DNA from: Smittium culicis
Lineage: Eukaryota; Kickxellomycota; Harpellomycetes; Harpellales; Legeriomycetaceae
Length of the DNA stretch: 43,899 nt
Assembly: GCA_001970855.1 (NCBI GenBank)
Contig: LSSN01005006.1
Location: forward strand, 1 to 43,899
Reading direction: 5' to 3'
In this document: positions 1 through 13,000 of the stretch, one piece after another
Layout: every line of letters starts with the position of its first letter
Position numbering within the stretch: position 1 is the first letter of the stretch
Made by a program: the position numbers and the translations under genes
Notes under the pieces: model-generated
The model's database searches: none
The model's input: the letters and a program-made list of their open reading frames with translations, nothing else
Told to the model about the DNA's origin: nothing

Positions 1-237
1 GCGCAAACAAGCGAATGTTGGATTTAAATGAATTAAATGCATGTGATGTAAAACTAGGCGAACAAATTTATGTAGGTAAGTGATTTGGCCATTTTTTAAT
101 GAATGTTTATAATTTAAATTTTATTATGAGAGTTATTTATATGTAAATTAAATCAATATTATATTTTTTCGCATTTGTAAGGCGAAATGGTTGATAGGAG
201 GCCCTATCGAATTCTTGGCATTTATGGAGCATATTAA
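1..237 (+). CDS. 3' end of an unidentified gene (last two exons, partial)
   Basis: The first 75 bases read openly, starting in phase at base 3, and encode a stretch with the pattern MLDLNELN...KLGEQIYV. They stop at a perfect donor (GTAAGT at 76). An acceptor at 180-181 (TTGTAAG) resumes in the right phase and adds GEMVDRRPYRILGIYGAY before a TAA at 235-237. The intron would be 106 nt, typical of this window. The spacing L..LN.L......G..I.V resembles the second half of a LysM carbohydrate-binding module, but only about 25 residues are visible, so this is only a suggestion. The gene runs in from the left edge and its function cannot be judged. The clean donor, phase match and intron size are the main support for it being real. 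Confidence 0.42.
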
Positions 238-1129
238 TGCTTTTTTTAGATGAAAGCTTGTCTTGATAAAAAATGATGTATAAATGCCGCTTAAAATATG
301 TCGTTTTATTAATGAAAAATATGAATTTTTATAAAATAAAATATACTGAAACGAATCAATCAGTAACTATTTTTTTAAGTCTTTTGGTGGAGTGTTTAAA
401 ATTCAAATTCGAATGTTAAAACAAGAGAAAGTATATAAAATTCTATTTTTGACTATTTAAATTTGGAGATCAGGTGTGGTTTATCTCGCCATAATTATTT
501 GTAGTTTCAATAAAATTAGCGAATTATAATATATACAGATATATTTTTGATCGAAATTGAATTTTCTTATTTGAAATAATATTTAATGTAGCGAGGATAA
601 TAGCGATAAACAGAAAATTTGGATTTTAAACTAAAAACGATTAAATAGTAAACTTTTGATTAATACAATTGAGAATTAAGAATTGTTTTTGCAAAAGTTG
701 TAAGATTTTTTATTGACTTGTGTTTTAAATGAATGGGGATGAAATATATGAAGACATTAAATGGGTTAGGGAGTAATTACATATACAGGGAGTAAAGCTG
801 GATGTATAGGAAATCTACATAATTAATTGTGTAAATGGAACATATTGCACAGTGAAAAAATGTATTTTCTTTAACATTTGGAAACAGTTAGTAGTTTCTA
901 TATCATACTTGATATGTGAGATGCGAGCTTGTTTAAGGTTTAATTGGGCTTTGAGGTAAGGTATAGCAATTGACTAGGCTAGCTTCAATTCTGTGGCATG
1001 AGAAGTGATTGGAGTTTAATGATAAGACAGTTATTTGATTTAGATTTCCAATTTGTCAGATATAGATAAAACACAATTAAAATGGGCATAGAAGAAAAAA
1101 CGGGTATTAGCAATGTGATGCTACATATT

Positions 1130-1817
1130 ATTGGCCAGCTTCAATTAACAGCCACTTTGATTGTGAAATGGATTCGATGATCATGCCTATAATTTGCCTA
1201 TTTTTCCTCTTACTTGCAATTTAATTAAGCTTAATTGGCGTATTTAAGAGTCGAAGTTTCTGCTTGAAAATGCAAATAATACCATCGAATTTGCAAAGGT
1301 TTTGGCGATCTAAGGAATTTGATAGATTGCCTTTGCCTTTGAATGAAATGCTTAATCGCGATAAAAACTGATATAATCCTCCTTTACGACTTTCTAAAGT
1401 TTCTATTCGGTGCCAGCGCAGTCTAATTCCGCCAATAGATCAGCTTCTCATTTCAACGCCTAGCTCAATTTCTCATTTCAATGCCTAGCTCAATTTCTCT
1501 CGCCAAGAAAAGTTCTGTTATCTATTGGGCGCAGTCCAACGAATTCAATACCATGTTTTTTCTTTTCATCAATCATAAAACTAACTGATTACTGGATGCT
1601 TATGTAGTGCCAATTTATGAGAAACTACTATCCATTGGCTGAATGAGCATGATAACAGGATTCATATAATTATTGGCTATAACAAAGTCAAACTGATTTG
1701 TATATTAAGCGTAAGACATGATCATGAACATTACTGGCTAAATCGAAGCATAATCATAAAAACTCTTTTGATCCATTGGCTGATGTTTTTTGGATTATAG
1801 CTATATTAATCTATTGG
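1130..1817. promoter_or_regulatory. CCAAT-box cluster upstream of ATP1
   Basis: CCAAT pentamers on either strand lie at 1130, 1234, 1432, 1524, 1610, 1634, 1672, 1775 and 1813. Seven are in the ATTGG orientation. Several are followed by a similar tail (CTGA, CTAT, ACTGAA). In fungi, CCAAT is the site of the HAP/NF-Y complex, which activates respiratory genes such as ATP1, so the cluster suits the downstream gene. Binding is inferred, not shown. Confidence 0.55.
1445..1499. repeat. 25-bp direct tandem repeat (two copies plus 5 bases)
   Basis: The unit begins TTCTCATTTCAACGCCTAGC and occurs at 1445-1469 and 1470-1494 with one C/T difference. A third partial copy (TTCTC) follows. It lies inside the CCAAT cluster. 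Confidence 0.9.
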
Positions 1818-1948
1818 ACTGAAATGAGCAATCAGGGAGAAGGTAATTACTGCTGTCGAATTATTTCATGAAGATAAATGGAGATTAAGAGGTTTTTTTT
1901 TATCTAGGCAGCTAGAAGAGGGGGAAAAAAACTACTGTAAATAAAGAC

Positions 1949-1956
1949 TATAAAAA
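1949..1956 (+). promoter_or_regulatory. Possible TATA box of ATP1
   Basis: TATAAAAA lies 147 bp before the ATP1 start codon, at the downstream end of the CCAAT cluster. In AT-rich DNA such a match is weak evidence by itself. Confidence 0.35.
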
Positions 1957-2095
1957 AAATTTGAAATCTCTCCTTATTATTTTTCTCGTTTATAAAGTAC
2001 TTAAAGGCTTCCTTTTTAAATAAATATAGCTAGTATTTTTTTTTTTGTTTTTGATCATCACATTACAAATAAAAAAGAGAATTTAATAGAATAAC

Positions 2096-4093
2096 ATGTT
2101 GAAAAATACCACTAGATTGTTCAAAACTGCCCGCATCCCAGCTTTGAGATCTGCCGTAAATACATCTCCCTTTCCCTCTACAAACTCAAATCAACTCATC
2201 TTGTTTTAATCTTACTTTGTACTTCAACTTTCTCTCATTTTTTTTGTTCTCCCTCTTTTCATTATTTCAATAGGCCAGAGCCGTCGCTCCTATCGCTGCC
2301 CGCTCAATCTCCACCACCTCCGCCTCTTTGGCCGGTGCTAAGCCAGGTAAATTTAGTATTTCAATTAGCTGCTTGCACCTTAGATTGGTTTAATCAACTT
2401 CACCGATTTATTTATCGCATAAATCTCCTATCTCATTCGATTTGACTCTTACTAATCATTTTATGTTCTATTCTTTTTTCTTCAGCTGCTTCTGAAGTCA
2501 CTTCCATCTTGGAAGACAGAATCTTGAACAGCGTCAGCCAAATCGACCTCCAAGAAACCGGTCGCGTATTGTCTGTTGGTGATGGTATTGCCCGTGTTTA
2601 TGGTTTGAAAAACTGCCAAGCCGAAGAGATGGTTGAATTCTCCAGCGGTGTCCAAGTATGCTCCTCTTCATATTTATTATCCTCTCTTACTACCTTATTT
2701 ATATTTGACCCAATTAACTCATCCCCTCTCTCTTTCTCTTTAGGGTATGGCTCTTAACTTGGAACCTGATAACGTCGGTATCGTAATTTTCGGTAACGAT
2801 CGTTTGATCAAGGAAGGTGATACCGTCAAAAGAACCGGTTCCATCGTCGATGTTCCTGTCGGTGAAGCTCTTTTGGGCCGTGTTGTTGATGCTTTGGGTA
2901 ACCCAATCGATGGTAAAGGTCCAATCAACACCACCCTCCGTTCCCGTGCTCAAGTCAAAGCTCCTGGTATTATCCCAAGACAATCTGTACACGAACCTAT
3001 GATGACTGGTATCAAATCCGTCGACTCTATGCTTCCAATTGGTCGTGGTCAACGTGAATTGATCATTGGTGATCGTCAAACTGGTAAAACCGCCGTCGCT
3101 TTGGATACTATTTTGAATCAAAAGCGTTGGAATGATGCTCAAGACGAAAGCAAGAAACTTTACTGTGTATACGTCGCTATTGGTCAAAAGAGATCTACCG
3201 TTGCCCAATTCGTCCAGACCCTTGAAGAAAATGATGCCCTCAAATACACCATCATTGTTGCCGCTACTGCCTCTGAAGCCGCTCCTCTCCAATACCTAGC
3301 TCCATACTCTGGTTGCGCTATGGGAGAATTCTTCCGTGACAACGGCAAGCACGGTCTCATCATCTATGACGATTTGTCCAAACAAGCTGTCGCCTACCGT
3401 CAAATGTCCCTCTTGCTCCGTCGTCCTCCAGGTCGTGAAGCTTACCCTGGTGACGTTTTCTACCTCCACTCTCGTCTCCTCGAACGTGCTGCTAAATTGA
3501 GTAAGAAATTCGGTTCCGGTTCTCTCACCGCTCTTCCAATCATTGAAACTCAAGGTGGTGATGTCTCTGCTTATATCCCAACCAACGTTATTTCCATCAC
3601 TGATGGTCAAATCTTCTTGGAAGCTGAATTGTTCTTCAAGGGTATCAGACCTGCTATTAACGTAGGTATTTCCGTATCTCGTGTCGGTTCCGCTGCTCAG
3701 ACTAAGGCCATGAAACAAGTTGCTGGTTCTTTGAAACTCTTCTTGGCCCAATACCGTGAAGTCGCTGCCTTCGCCCAATTCGGTTCCGATCTTGATGCTT
3801 CCACCCAATTCTTGCTCAACAGAGGTGCTCGTCTCACTGAATTGTTGAAACAACCACAATACTCCCCATTGTCAGTCGAACAACAAGTTGTTGTTGTATT
3901 CGCTGGTGTTAACGGTTTCCTTGACAGAATCCCAACTGCCCGCATCGTTGAATTCGAAAGCAAGCTATTGCCATACATGTCTGCCAACCACGCCGATGTT
4001 CTCGAATCCATCGCCACCACTGGTCAACTCACTGCTGAAGTCGAAAAGAAACTCCGCACTGGTATCTCTGACTTTATCAAAACTTTCCTCTAA
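2096..4093 (+). CDS. ATP1: ATP synthase F1 subunit alpha, mitochondrial
   Basis: This encodes the non-catalytic alpha subunit of the F1 sector of mitochondrial ATP synthase, which alternates with beta in the hexamer. The exons are 2096-2155, 2274-2346, 2486-2655 and 2744-4093. They join in phase to 550 residues, close to the usual fungal length of about 545. The N-terminus is rich in Arg, Ser, Thr and Ala without acids ([20 protein letters not shown]), a typical matrix-targeting peptide, and cleavage is likely near RSIS at residues 30-33. Visible motifs are the P-loop GDRQTGKT (residues 210-217), LIIYDD (Walker B region, about 305-311), the alpha/beta signature [10 protein letters not shown] (404-413) and the arginine finger R414. 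Codons strongly favour C-ending forms and the last exon is about 55 % GC in a sampled line. This fits high expression and contrasts with its surroundings. The start is the first ATG, and the targeting peptide confirms it. Confidence 0.97.
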
Positions 4094-7000
4094 ACTACCA
4101 TGTTTAAAATTGTTTTTTAATTTACTATACCACTTATTTTTTTTAAGTAAAAAAAAACTAATTCTTGAAAAAATATATATTTAATTCTTTATCTATTTAA
4201 TTCACCCTCTTTATTTTGACTTTGTTTTATCTATTTCTGATTTTACTGTATAACTATATCCTGAATACTTTCCATGAAAGAATTCATCTCAATTGTATAA
4301 TTTGACCTGTTATGAAAATCAATTTGCAATTATACGCGTGAAAAAACTAATTAAAGCTTCAACTACATTCTGGCCTAAACAAGCGCCGATTCTCTGAATA
4401 GAATTTCGTTGTTTGTGATATAGTAATCACTTTTAAGATAATTTCCTTGCTTTCTGGTATTTTATCCAATACATTTTTATCTTTTGTTTCAATTCAATAA
4501 ACACTTTTGCTTTGAATTATCAGATATCACGGGAATATAGGAGATGTGAAAAACACGCTACAATTAAATAACTATTTTTCTAATAAAAAATTAAATTAAA
4601 ATAAAAAATACTTTGTTTTCTAATTGCTAATCGATTTTCTATTTGAATGTCTATCCGCTAAAAAATAACGTAGATAAGAATTAAAATAATAACGATGCAA
4701 TCTGAAAATCATTAGACTATTTGAATAATACTCGCTGTACAATCCTTCTCTTTCTCTCGCAAGCGTAAGAATTTTTTAAATTGTTTAAAACATCAAATTA
4801 TAAATCCCTTATTATTTCGGGCCTTAAAGAATTGAAATTTACTTTTTCCTTAAATCAATCTTGTTGATTTCTTTCTAGTTGTATAATACATACTTTTTTG
4901 TATACTTTTCGTTATTTATGCAAATAAAAATTTATAAATGATATTTACAGGATCTAAAAAAAATTTTTTTCATATATTATAAATAATCAATAAGAAATCT
5001 TGATACAATACCTTTGATCAATACCAACTATTTATATTAAATTGGTTCTGGTACTCAAGATATTAAATATAAATTTTAATCAATAATTATAAACTTGTAA
5101 TCTGCCTAACGACCTCACCAAGAAAAAAATATAATTCTTGAAGTTATCAATACCCCTATTATTTTATATTTTGCTTCTTATTTTAGACTTCTGCGGTTTA
5201 TTATATTTCTCTCGTCTCTGCACTTTCTAAATACATATATTATTCCGTTTTTTAAATTATCACGAGAATCTATTGTTTTAAATTAAATTTTTACCAAGCT
5301 CATTTTATTTAAATATTAAATATACTTATTTCTAATAAAATAAATTTTTATTTTCGCGACTCTATTTACACTAAACTGCATATATATATTTTTATTTATA
5401 ATTTGATTAAAAAAACGCTAATTTTAGTTTGGTTTTGGGTTAGATTTTTTATTATAATAAATATCATTTAATTTAGGCTTTTTTTATATTTTTTCTATTT
5501 AGTATTATAAATTAAATTTAAAAATATATAAACTAATCTTTCCGTATAATACCTTTAACTAAAAATTCCAGTATCTAAATGTGTTGAACTATCGCATCAT
5601 TATGTAATTTTATAAATTCTCTAGTTAAATATTTAATTGATGAAAATTGTGAAATGACCAAAAAAAATATCCATGGTCATAGTATTCACCCGAAATTAGT
5701 CAACCTCAAAAATGTTGTTAGATCACACATTTAAAAGATATATATCTCAAATCATTTAAAATTAATTCTTCAAAAATTACTTCCTGAAAGTTTTATTCAT
5801 AAAAAATTTTACATATTTCTTAGATTAATTTCGAAATAGTTAATAATTAACGAAATTGTACTAATATACATTAACATCTACACTACTATATATTTGATAA
5901 TAAACTTATTTATATTCCAATCAACGTCGAATTTTTTTTTTAATACTATAACACTAAATAATACTTGAGATCTATTAAGGGCCTTTGTAAGTAATAATCT
6001 ATCGTTTAATAGTCTAACTATATTATTTATTTTACGAAAAATATTATAATCCAATAATTATTTACGAAAGTATTTCAGAATATTGTAATCATATAAAGAT
6101 CTACTTAAAACCTAAAATTCGATGCATTATTTCTAAAGCTAAATTAAAGAAATTAAAAATAGCCTCAAAGTAAAGAAATTTTTATTATAGTAACTTGAAC
6201 TAGATATTTTAAAATATTATTAAATCGCCTTAAAAACGTAAAGATTTTTCAATAAAATGTATCCAATTTGTTCTTTTCAAGAAAACGAGGGATACAAATC
6301 CAAAAAAAAAAAAGTATAAAATATTAAATCGTATTCTACATTTTAATTTATTTATTTATTTATTGATATAAGCTCATAGAAAATAATAATAATCTTTAAA
6401 ATCCATTCCATTTATATTTCAAAAATTAAATCTATATATACTAATTTTTTACATGTTTTATAAATAATCGAATATAAGAGAAAATATTTTAAATATTTTA
6501 TTGAAAATTATATTAGAGATTATTTAGAGTTTTGGAAAAAAATTAATTCATTTAGTTATATTTCTTGTTCTGATTAGAATGAGAAATTCGCTATATGTAA
6601 TATTATAGCCGATAAAAAATTCAATCATAGTTTTAAAACAAAAATAAAAAAAATTTGGAATCGAATCGACATAAAATATACAGTAATTATATCAATAAAA
6701 AATAAATAAATTATAATAATATCCTGCCAATAAAATAATATTCGAGCACTAATTAAATTGCTTTGAATGTTAATTTTAATTGATTTAAGCTTAAATTATA
6801 ATAACTTTTCTAATGATTTTTTATTATTAAAAATTATCTTATAATCTTTTATGAGGCAACAAAATTGAAACCAGTTTTAAATTAATCTGCTGTATGTAAT
6901 TATAATCACATACTTTATTTTCAACAGAATTTCAATTAAATAAAAAATAATTTTTAAATCTACAATACTTCCATATATTTTCGTTTTTCATATAATTTTA

Positions 7001-10000
7001 GAAATAAAGATAAAATATGATTGATACAGATCTCATATCTAAACTATATAACAAATTAAAAGTCGTGGAATATTTTATAATAAATTTTTCATATAAAAAA
7101 TTATTTTATATTGTGAAATTGTATTTTCCAATAAATACTTTTATTGATTTTATACTCAAATAATTAAATCAAAAACTCCTCTTAGCTCTCGATAATTTGA
7201 AAAAAATAAAAAAACAGATTAAATACTTAAAATTTTGAAAATATTTATATCAATGAGTTTTAATTATAAAACCCCATTATTCCTGGGATTTGGTTTAAAA
7301 TCACATTCCAGCTTTATTTTTTTAAACTATAATTTAATTATGAAAATATCCAACTACCCATTCTTATGAAATTTTGCTTTTTAATATGTCTGAATTACAT
7401 TATTCTTGCTTAATTTTTATAAATAATCATCAAAAGTTGAAAAACCATAAGAAAAAAAGTCTAGTTTCAAAAATCAAGTTAAATTATAGACTTTACTCAA
7501 AATCTAAAATACAAAATAATATAGTTTTAACATATTGAATACTGTCAAATAGGATTTAATAAACATACAAATTCTATTCTAGAGATAAAATTTATTGAAA
7601 ATTTTTTATCATGCCCAATAGTTGATTACAGAATTATACCAAGTATATTGAATGTATATATTCAAGATATAGGAAAATTTATCTTAGTTATCGAAAATTA
7701 ATAAGTTTAAGAAAATCAATTTATGTTAGAATATAATAAAACATTCATAGCTATAATTGTATTTTTGAAAATATATTTTTCAAGGCTTATTTTTCTAAAT
7801 AAATTCAATCTTTTTTTAAACTAAATTATAATGTTAAAATTTTTCATATACATTAAAAAAATAATAATTTTTAGATAGTTTAAAACAGGAAATGTAATTG
7901 TTTCCACATTTTTTTCAAATATTTAATAAGGCTTATAAATATAAATTTTAAAATAAAAATACTATGATTACCAATTTTCAGTGCAATAAATCTATAAAAT
8001 TATTTCTCAATTTCTTTAGATAAAAATTTAACAATTAAAAATATATTCTATCACGAAAAAAGATATTTAAATGATATTTTATAGTGCTCATACTCGATTT
8101 AATATTAATAATAATTATAAAAACTAGAATCATGTTAGATAAAATATTTTATTTATACCAAAAAAAAACTAAAAATTATAAAAATCAAGTTATTTTCTAG
8201 TTATCATATTAAATATTTCAAATTTCAAATGAAAAGTTTAAATTAAATCAACACATTATCAATAATTAAAAATATACAGCTAATCGATACCCTTACTTTT
8301 AAACTATACTAAAAATATTTTCTATTTAAAATTATAATTAATGGGATATAAGAGGGTGTAAAGGTGTAGATTTTTTCAATAAGAGTGCAATATTAGTCAA
8401 TAGTTTAACATTTATAAATAAAAAAGCAATACAAAATTATTAAAAAATAGCTTCAATCAAATAGTTCAGAAAAAAAAACAAAAAATATTAACATAAACGA
8501 TATTTTAACATTTAAAGCGGCACTAAACCAAAACCCAAGTTGAAACATAATTTTAATTTTCAATCACATAAAGAGATAAAATTGATTTAAACCCAAAATA
8601 CACAACCTTATTTACAAATAATATATCATAAAAACGTAATTTCTTTTTATAAATAATGTATTTTAGATAAATTTATTTAAAGCTATTTTATAATATATAT
8701 CTAATTCTGAGAATAATATATTATTGAATTATTTAATAAAAGTAGATTTTTAAAGCTAAATTATATTTTTTCTATCTTAACTGTAATTAATTGAATTAAT
8801 AATATCAGTAGAGTTATAGCAAAAAAATTTTCAATGATATACTAAAAATTTATTTCTTGTGCAAAAATAATGATTTTTTATAATATACTTTTTTCAATTA
8901 ATTAATGTATTTTGATACAATATTTTAAAAAATAGATAAATATTAAATAATAATTTTATTTCAGGATATGCTTATTTAATATTTGTGTATGTGATAAAAT
9001 CAATAAATATTCATCAAGTTAAAATTTTTAGTAAATTTATATTTATCTGACCTCTCTCCGATGTACTAGCAGCTCCATACACGCTGTAAATTTTCTTAAG
9101 AATAACTACTTGATATATCAAAAAATTTAAATAAATCAATTTATTATTATTAATAAAAACATATTATAATATTCATCTTTTCGAAAAAAATACGTTAGAA
9201 ACTATAACATTCATTAACAATGATTAAGAATTTTTTGGTTAAACCGAACTGAATGATTGATATATTATGCGTTTAATATATAATTTTTGAAATATTATGA
9301 AAAAAAGTTATAAAATTAGCAAAATATAAGCTATATAATAAAATCAACAAAAATTAATTATATTTTGGCAACTTAAAACCCAAAAAAATTAAAATAGACA
9401 TTACCATATTTTTACATTTTAAAAAGTGTGTTAATAATAATAATATTAGCATACTATCAAAATTTTCGTAATTGAAAATACTAGGAGAATTATGGAATTT
9501 TATCAAAGTAGACCAACTTATATAATATAAAGAGATGCAGGAATAATATTGATTTATATAAAAATATAAATTATTATAGTTTCTAGATTCTATACATAGA
9601 AATTTCAAGCACATGAAATAATAAAATTCAGTGCCCTTTCAGTTAATTTTAATTCTATATTTCTATATAGTGTAAATACTTGCAAATAAAAAATTTTATT
9701 TATATTTTTTTATATAAAATTACGAATATATATTCACATTCGTAATAAATTTTATTAATTATAAAGTTTTTATTATTAAAATGATATTTTCTATAGTTTA
9801 AAGGATAAAATACTTTAATCAGAGGAATATTTTAAAGAATTTATTGATTCCAGTTTTGAATCTATATTAATCTGAATTAGAAATATGCTTTTAATTATTT
9901 TTTTTACTTTTCTATATTTATAATTTTTTTTTTTAGTATTTAAAAACAATACTATAATATTTATTAAAAAATTGAATTTAGTTCCTAGTTATTCAGGTTG

Positions 10001-13000
10001 TATGTGGATAATTTAAATAAAATTGTATATATGTAATTGAGATTTAACAAATTCTTCATAACAAATTATTACATTCTTTTTATTTATTTTTTTATTATTG
10101 CTATTCAAATATTTTAATATTATATTTTTTTTGGTTTAATATTATTTTGAGCAATAATTTACCCAAATTTTAAAAATTAAAGATGGATATCATATAGATT
10201 AAAAAAGTAGATCCAAAATCGATTTTATTAATATTATTTACTAGATGATATTAAATAATTTTCCCCCCTCTACCTATTTAGAGAATTTATTAAAGCTAGA
10301 ATTAACAATAATTGTGAAAAATAATGAGTTCTATAAAACATAAAGTTTGATATTTTATTTTAGATTTTTATCTAAAATATAGGTCTAATTTATGTGAAAA
10401 TATTTTATCTCAAGTTCGAGTCTTCGTCCAGATCGAAATTTTTTTTTGTTTTTATTTTTGCCGTCAAGTGTATAATAAATATCTAATTTTCATCAGTTTT
10501 TCCTTATCTATAAAAAAAATTAATATAATTAATACTCTTTCGATAGGTCTAAATATAAATATATATTAACAAATTTTTATTAAGTGATTTATTTCTTAAT
10601 TTCCCATACATTGAAACAAAAAATTTATAATAATTCAATGAAATGTTTTTTTAAATAAATCAAACCCCGAATATGAATCTATTATTGCATTTTTCTGAGT
10701 CTATTATTTAAATTCTGATTATTTCGAATAAAATAACCTTTTTAAACAAAAATTACCAATTATATTGCATCATTTAGAAAATAAAGTATAATGAAATTAC
10801 TTTAAAATCTCAAATCTGGATTTATGTCTTGTTTTGTTAGACTTAAAATTTTTTAAATCTATTTTATTAATAGTCTATAAAAAAAATAAATATTTCTATT
10901 AGATTTATTCATATTCTAAATAATTTTTTGACTTTAATTTCACACACCAAATATCTCAGGAAAACTCTGATATTTGTATCAAGAAAAGCTTATCATTTAA
11001 TCACTATCAATAATTATAAATTTTATATATTTATAAATTTCAGTGATTTATCCTTCAAAAAAAAACAGAAATTCAGAAAATGGAAAATTGAAATAAAACT
11101 TTTATAAAATTATATTTCTATCTATGATTTCTGTATAATCTTTTTTATTGCCCTTGTATTTTTAATAATGATACACACACTATAATTTTATAAAATTTTT
11201 TTTATTAAATTTCAAAATTTTATTTTTTGCGATTTTTTGTATTTTTAATATGTCCTTTTAATATGATTTAGGTAGAGATAAATGTATCTCTATAAATTTC
11301 CAATGTATTTTTTGGAGCTATTATTTATTGAAAAATTAAATTATTTTCATTATAATCAATGTGGATTTATTACCTAGCTCAAATTTTAAAGGGTTTATTA
11401 CTTTTTAAATTAGATTACTTTATTTTGTTCAATCTTTATAAAACAACTAGTTGTTATTTTGCTAAGGATATTTTTAGATAATATAAATAATCACTTTTAA
11501 TCAACTTTTCGATTCTTCAATAAAATATTTTACTAATAATACATAGAAATTAGTTTATCTGAATATCAGTTAGATATCGAATTGCTCCAAAATATTTATT
11601 TTACTAAATTATAAAATTATCATTTGTATTTCGAAACCTTATTTTTAGTTATAATTATGGTTTATTTAGGAAACTTCTTATACATAATATAATTACTAAC
11701 CATGTAAAATCGGGTCCCTTTTTATTTTTTTTTGTGGCTTTTTTCCTATAACAGTTTCAAATACTGATTTTTTTGATTTAAAAAATATTATTTTTTCAGT
11801 AATTAATTTTTCATGAGTATGTATTAAATCATTTTATAAATAATATTTAATTTTTTTATTCAAATAATAATTTATTTAGCAAACTAAAGTTATAATCAAA
11901 TAAATATTACGAGGTATAAACAATTTATTATTTAATATATTTGCTACTTGATTTTGATATTTTTTATTTACATAAAATGGTCATAGTCTTGAATTAATAG
12001 TAAACCGTATTGTATATTAGGTGAATACGAACACAATTTATATTTTGTATTAAAATTTATTTATATAAATTTCTCAATATTAATACAATTAGAATAAAAT
12101 AAAAATAAGTATATAATAACTAAAAGACTAATTTTTCGAATGATTTATATTGGTAATTATTCTAGATGTTCCCATTGGATTTGTGGGAAGAATTGATGTT
12201 ATTGATCATTATTCTAATTTTACTAAGCACCTTTCAAAATTTTAGTAATATTGATAAAGTTTTTGGACTATATATAACTTATTCTATGTAATATCATTTT
12301 ATCAAATTTTGAGGGAAATAGACCTCTAATTATTTAATCAGATCAAAAATATTTTGGCTAATATTTTTTTAAAAATCTAAAATCAATCAATTAGACTTTT
12401 ATCAAAGATATGAATTTTATAAAAATATTTAAAATAAATAAAAATTTCTTATTATTTTTTTTAATAATTTTGATATTTGAGTAAATTTATTTCAATTTTA
12501 CCTTCAAACTTTTTAAAAGATATATATTTAAATAGTTAATACTAATATTTATTCATTCTATTTTTATAAAACAGTATTAATTTTTTTATTATATTTAGTT
12601 TCCAGAATTTATAATATTAACACTTTTTTAAAATAAAATTGATATATTTATCTAAAATTAATATTTAAACATTATAGAATACCTATGAATTAAATTTTTT
12701 TTGCATATTTTTATAGTATTATGAATTATTTTTTATTTTTTCGTCTTATTCGGATATTTAATAATGAATAAAAATAGATTTTATCGCATTTTTTTGATAT
12801 TTAAATTGAATATTATATATAAAATCAATAATACTTGAAAACTTGTTCATAATTAAAAAAATCAATGATCAAAAGTAAAATAAAATGACAATAATTTTTT
12901 TCAAAAATTAATCTATACTATAATCAGGTACTAATACTTTAATACTATTTAGAATAAAAAATAAGCTATGAATAAGAAAAAAAATCAATTTCAAATTCTG

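Larger units (their letters stand above)
238..2095. other. Intergenic region upstream of ATP1
   Basis: No convincing coding sequence was seen in this 1.86 kb. It holds nine CCAAT/ATTGG pentamers between 1130 and 1817, a 25-bp tandem duplication (1445-1494) and a TATA-like site at 1949. These are listed separately. The left 850 bases are plain AT-rich sequence where I see nothing. Confidence 0.6.

Noticed and set aside
2714..3292. Long minus-strand open frame antisense to ATP1
   Set aside because: Shadow of the highly biased ATP1 coding sequence; no domain and the wrong strand for the splice sites. The 3296-3859 minus frame is the same case.
9354..9614. 86-codon minus-strand frame in the desert
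   Set aside because: Residues follow base composition only (Ile, Asn, Phe, Tyr, Leu). Length is within reach of chance for the size of the region.
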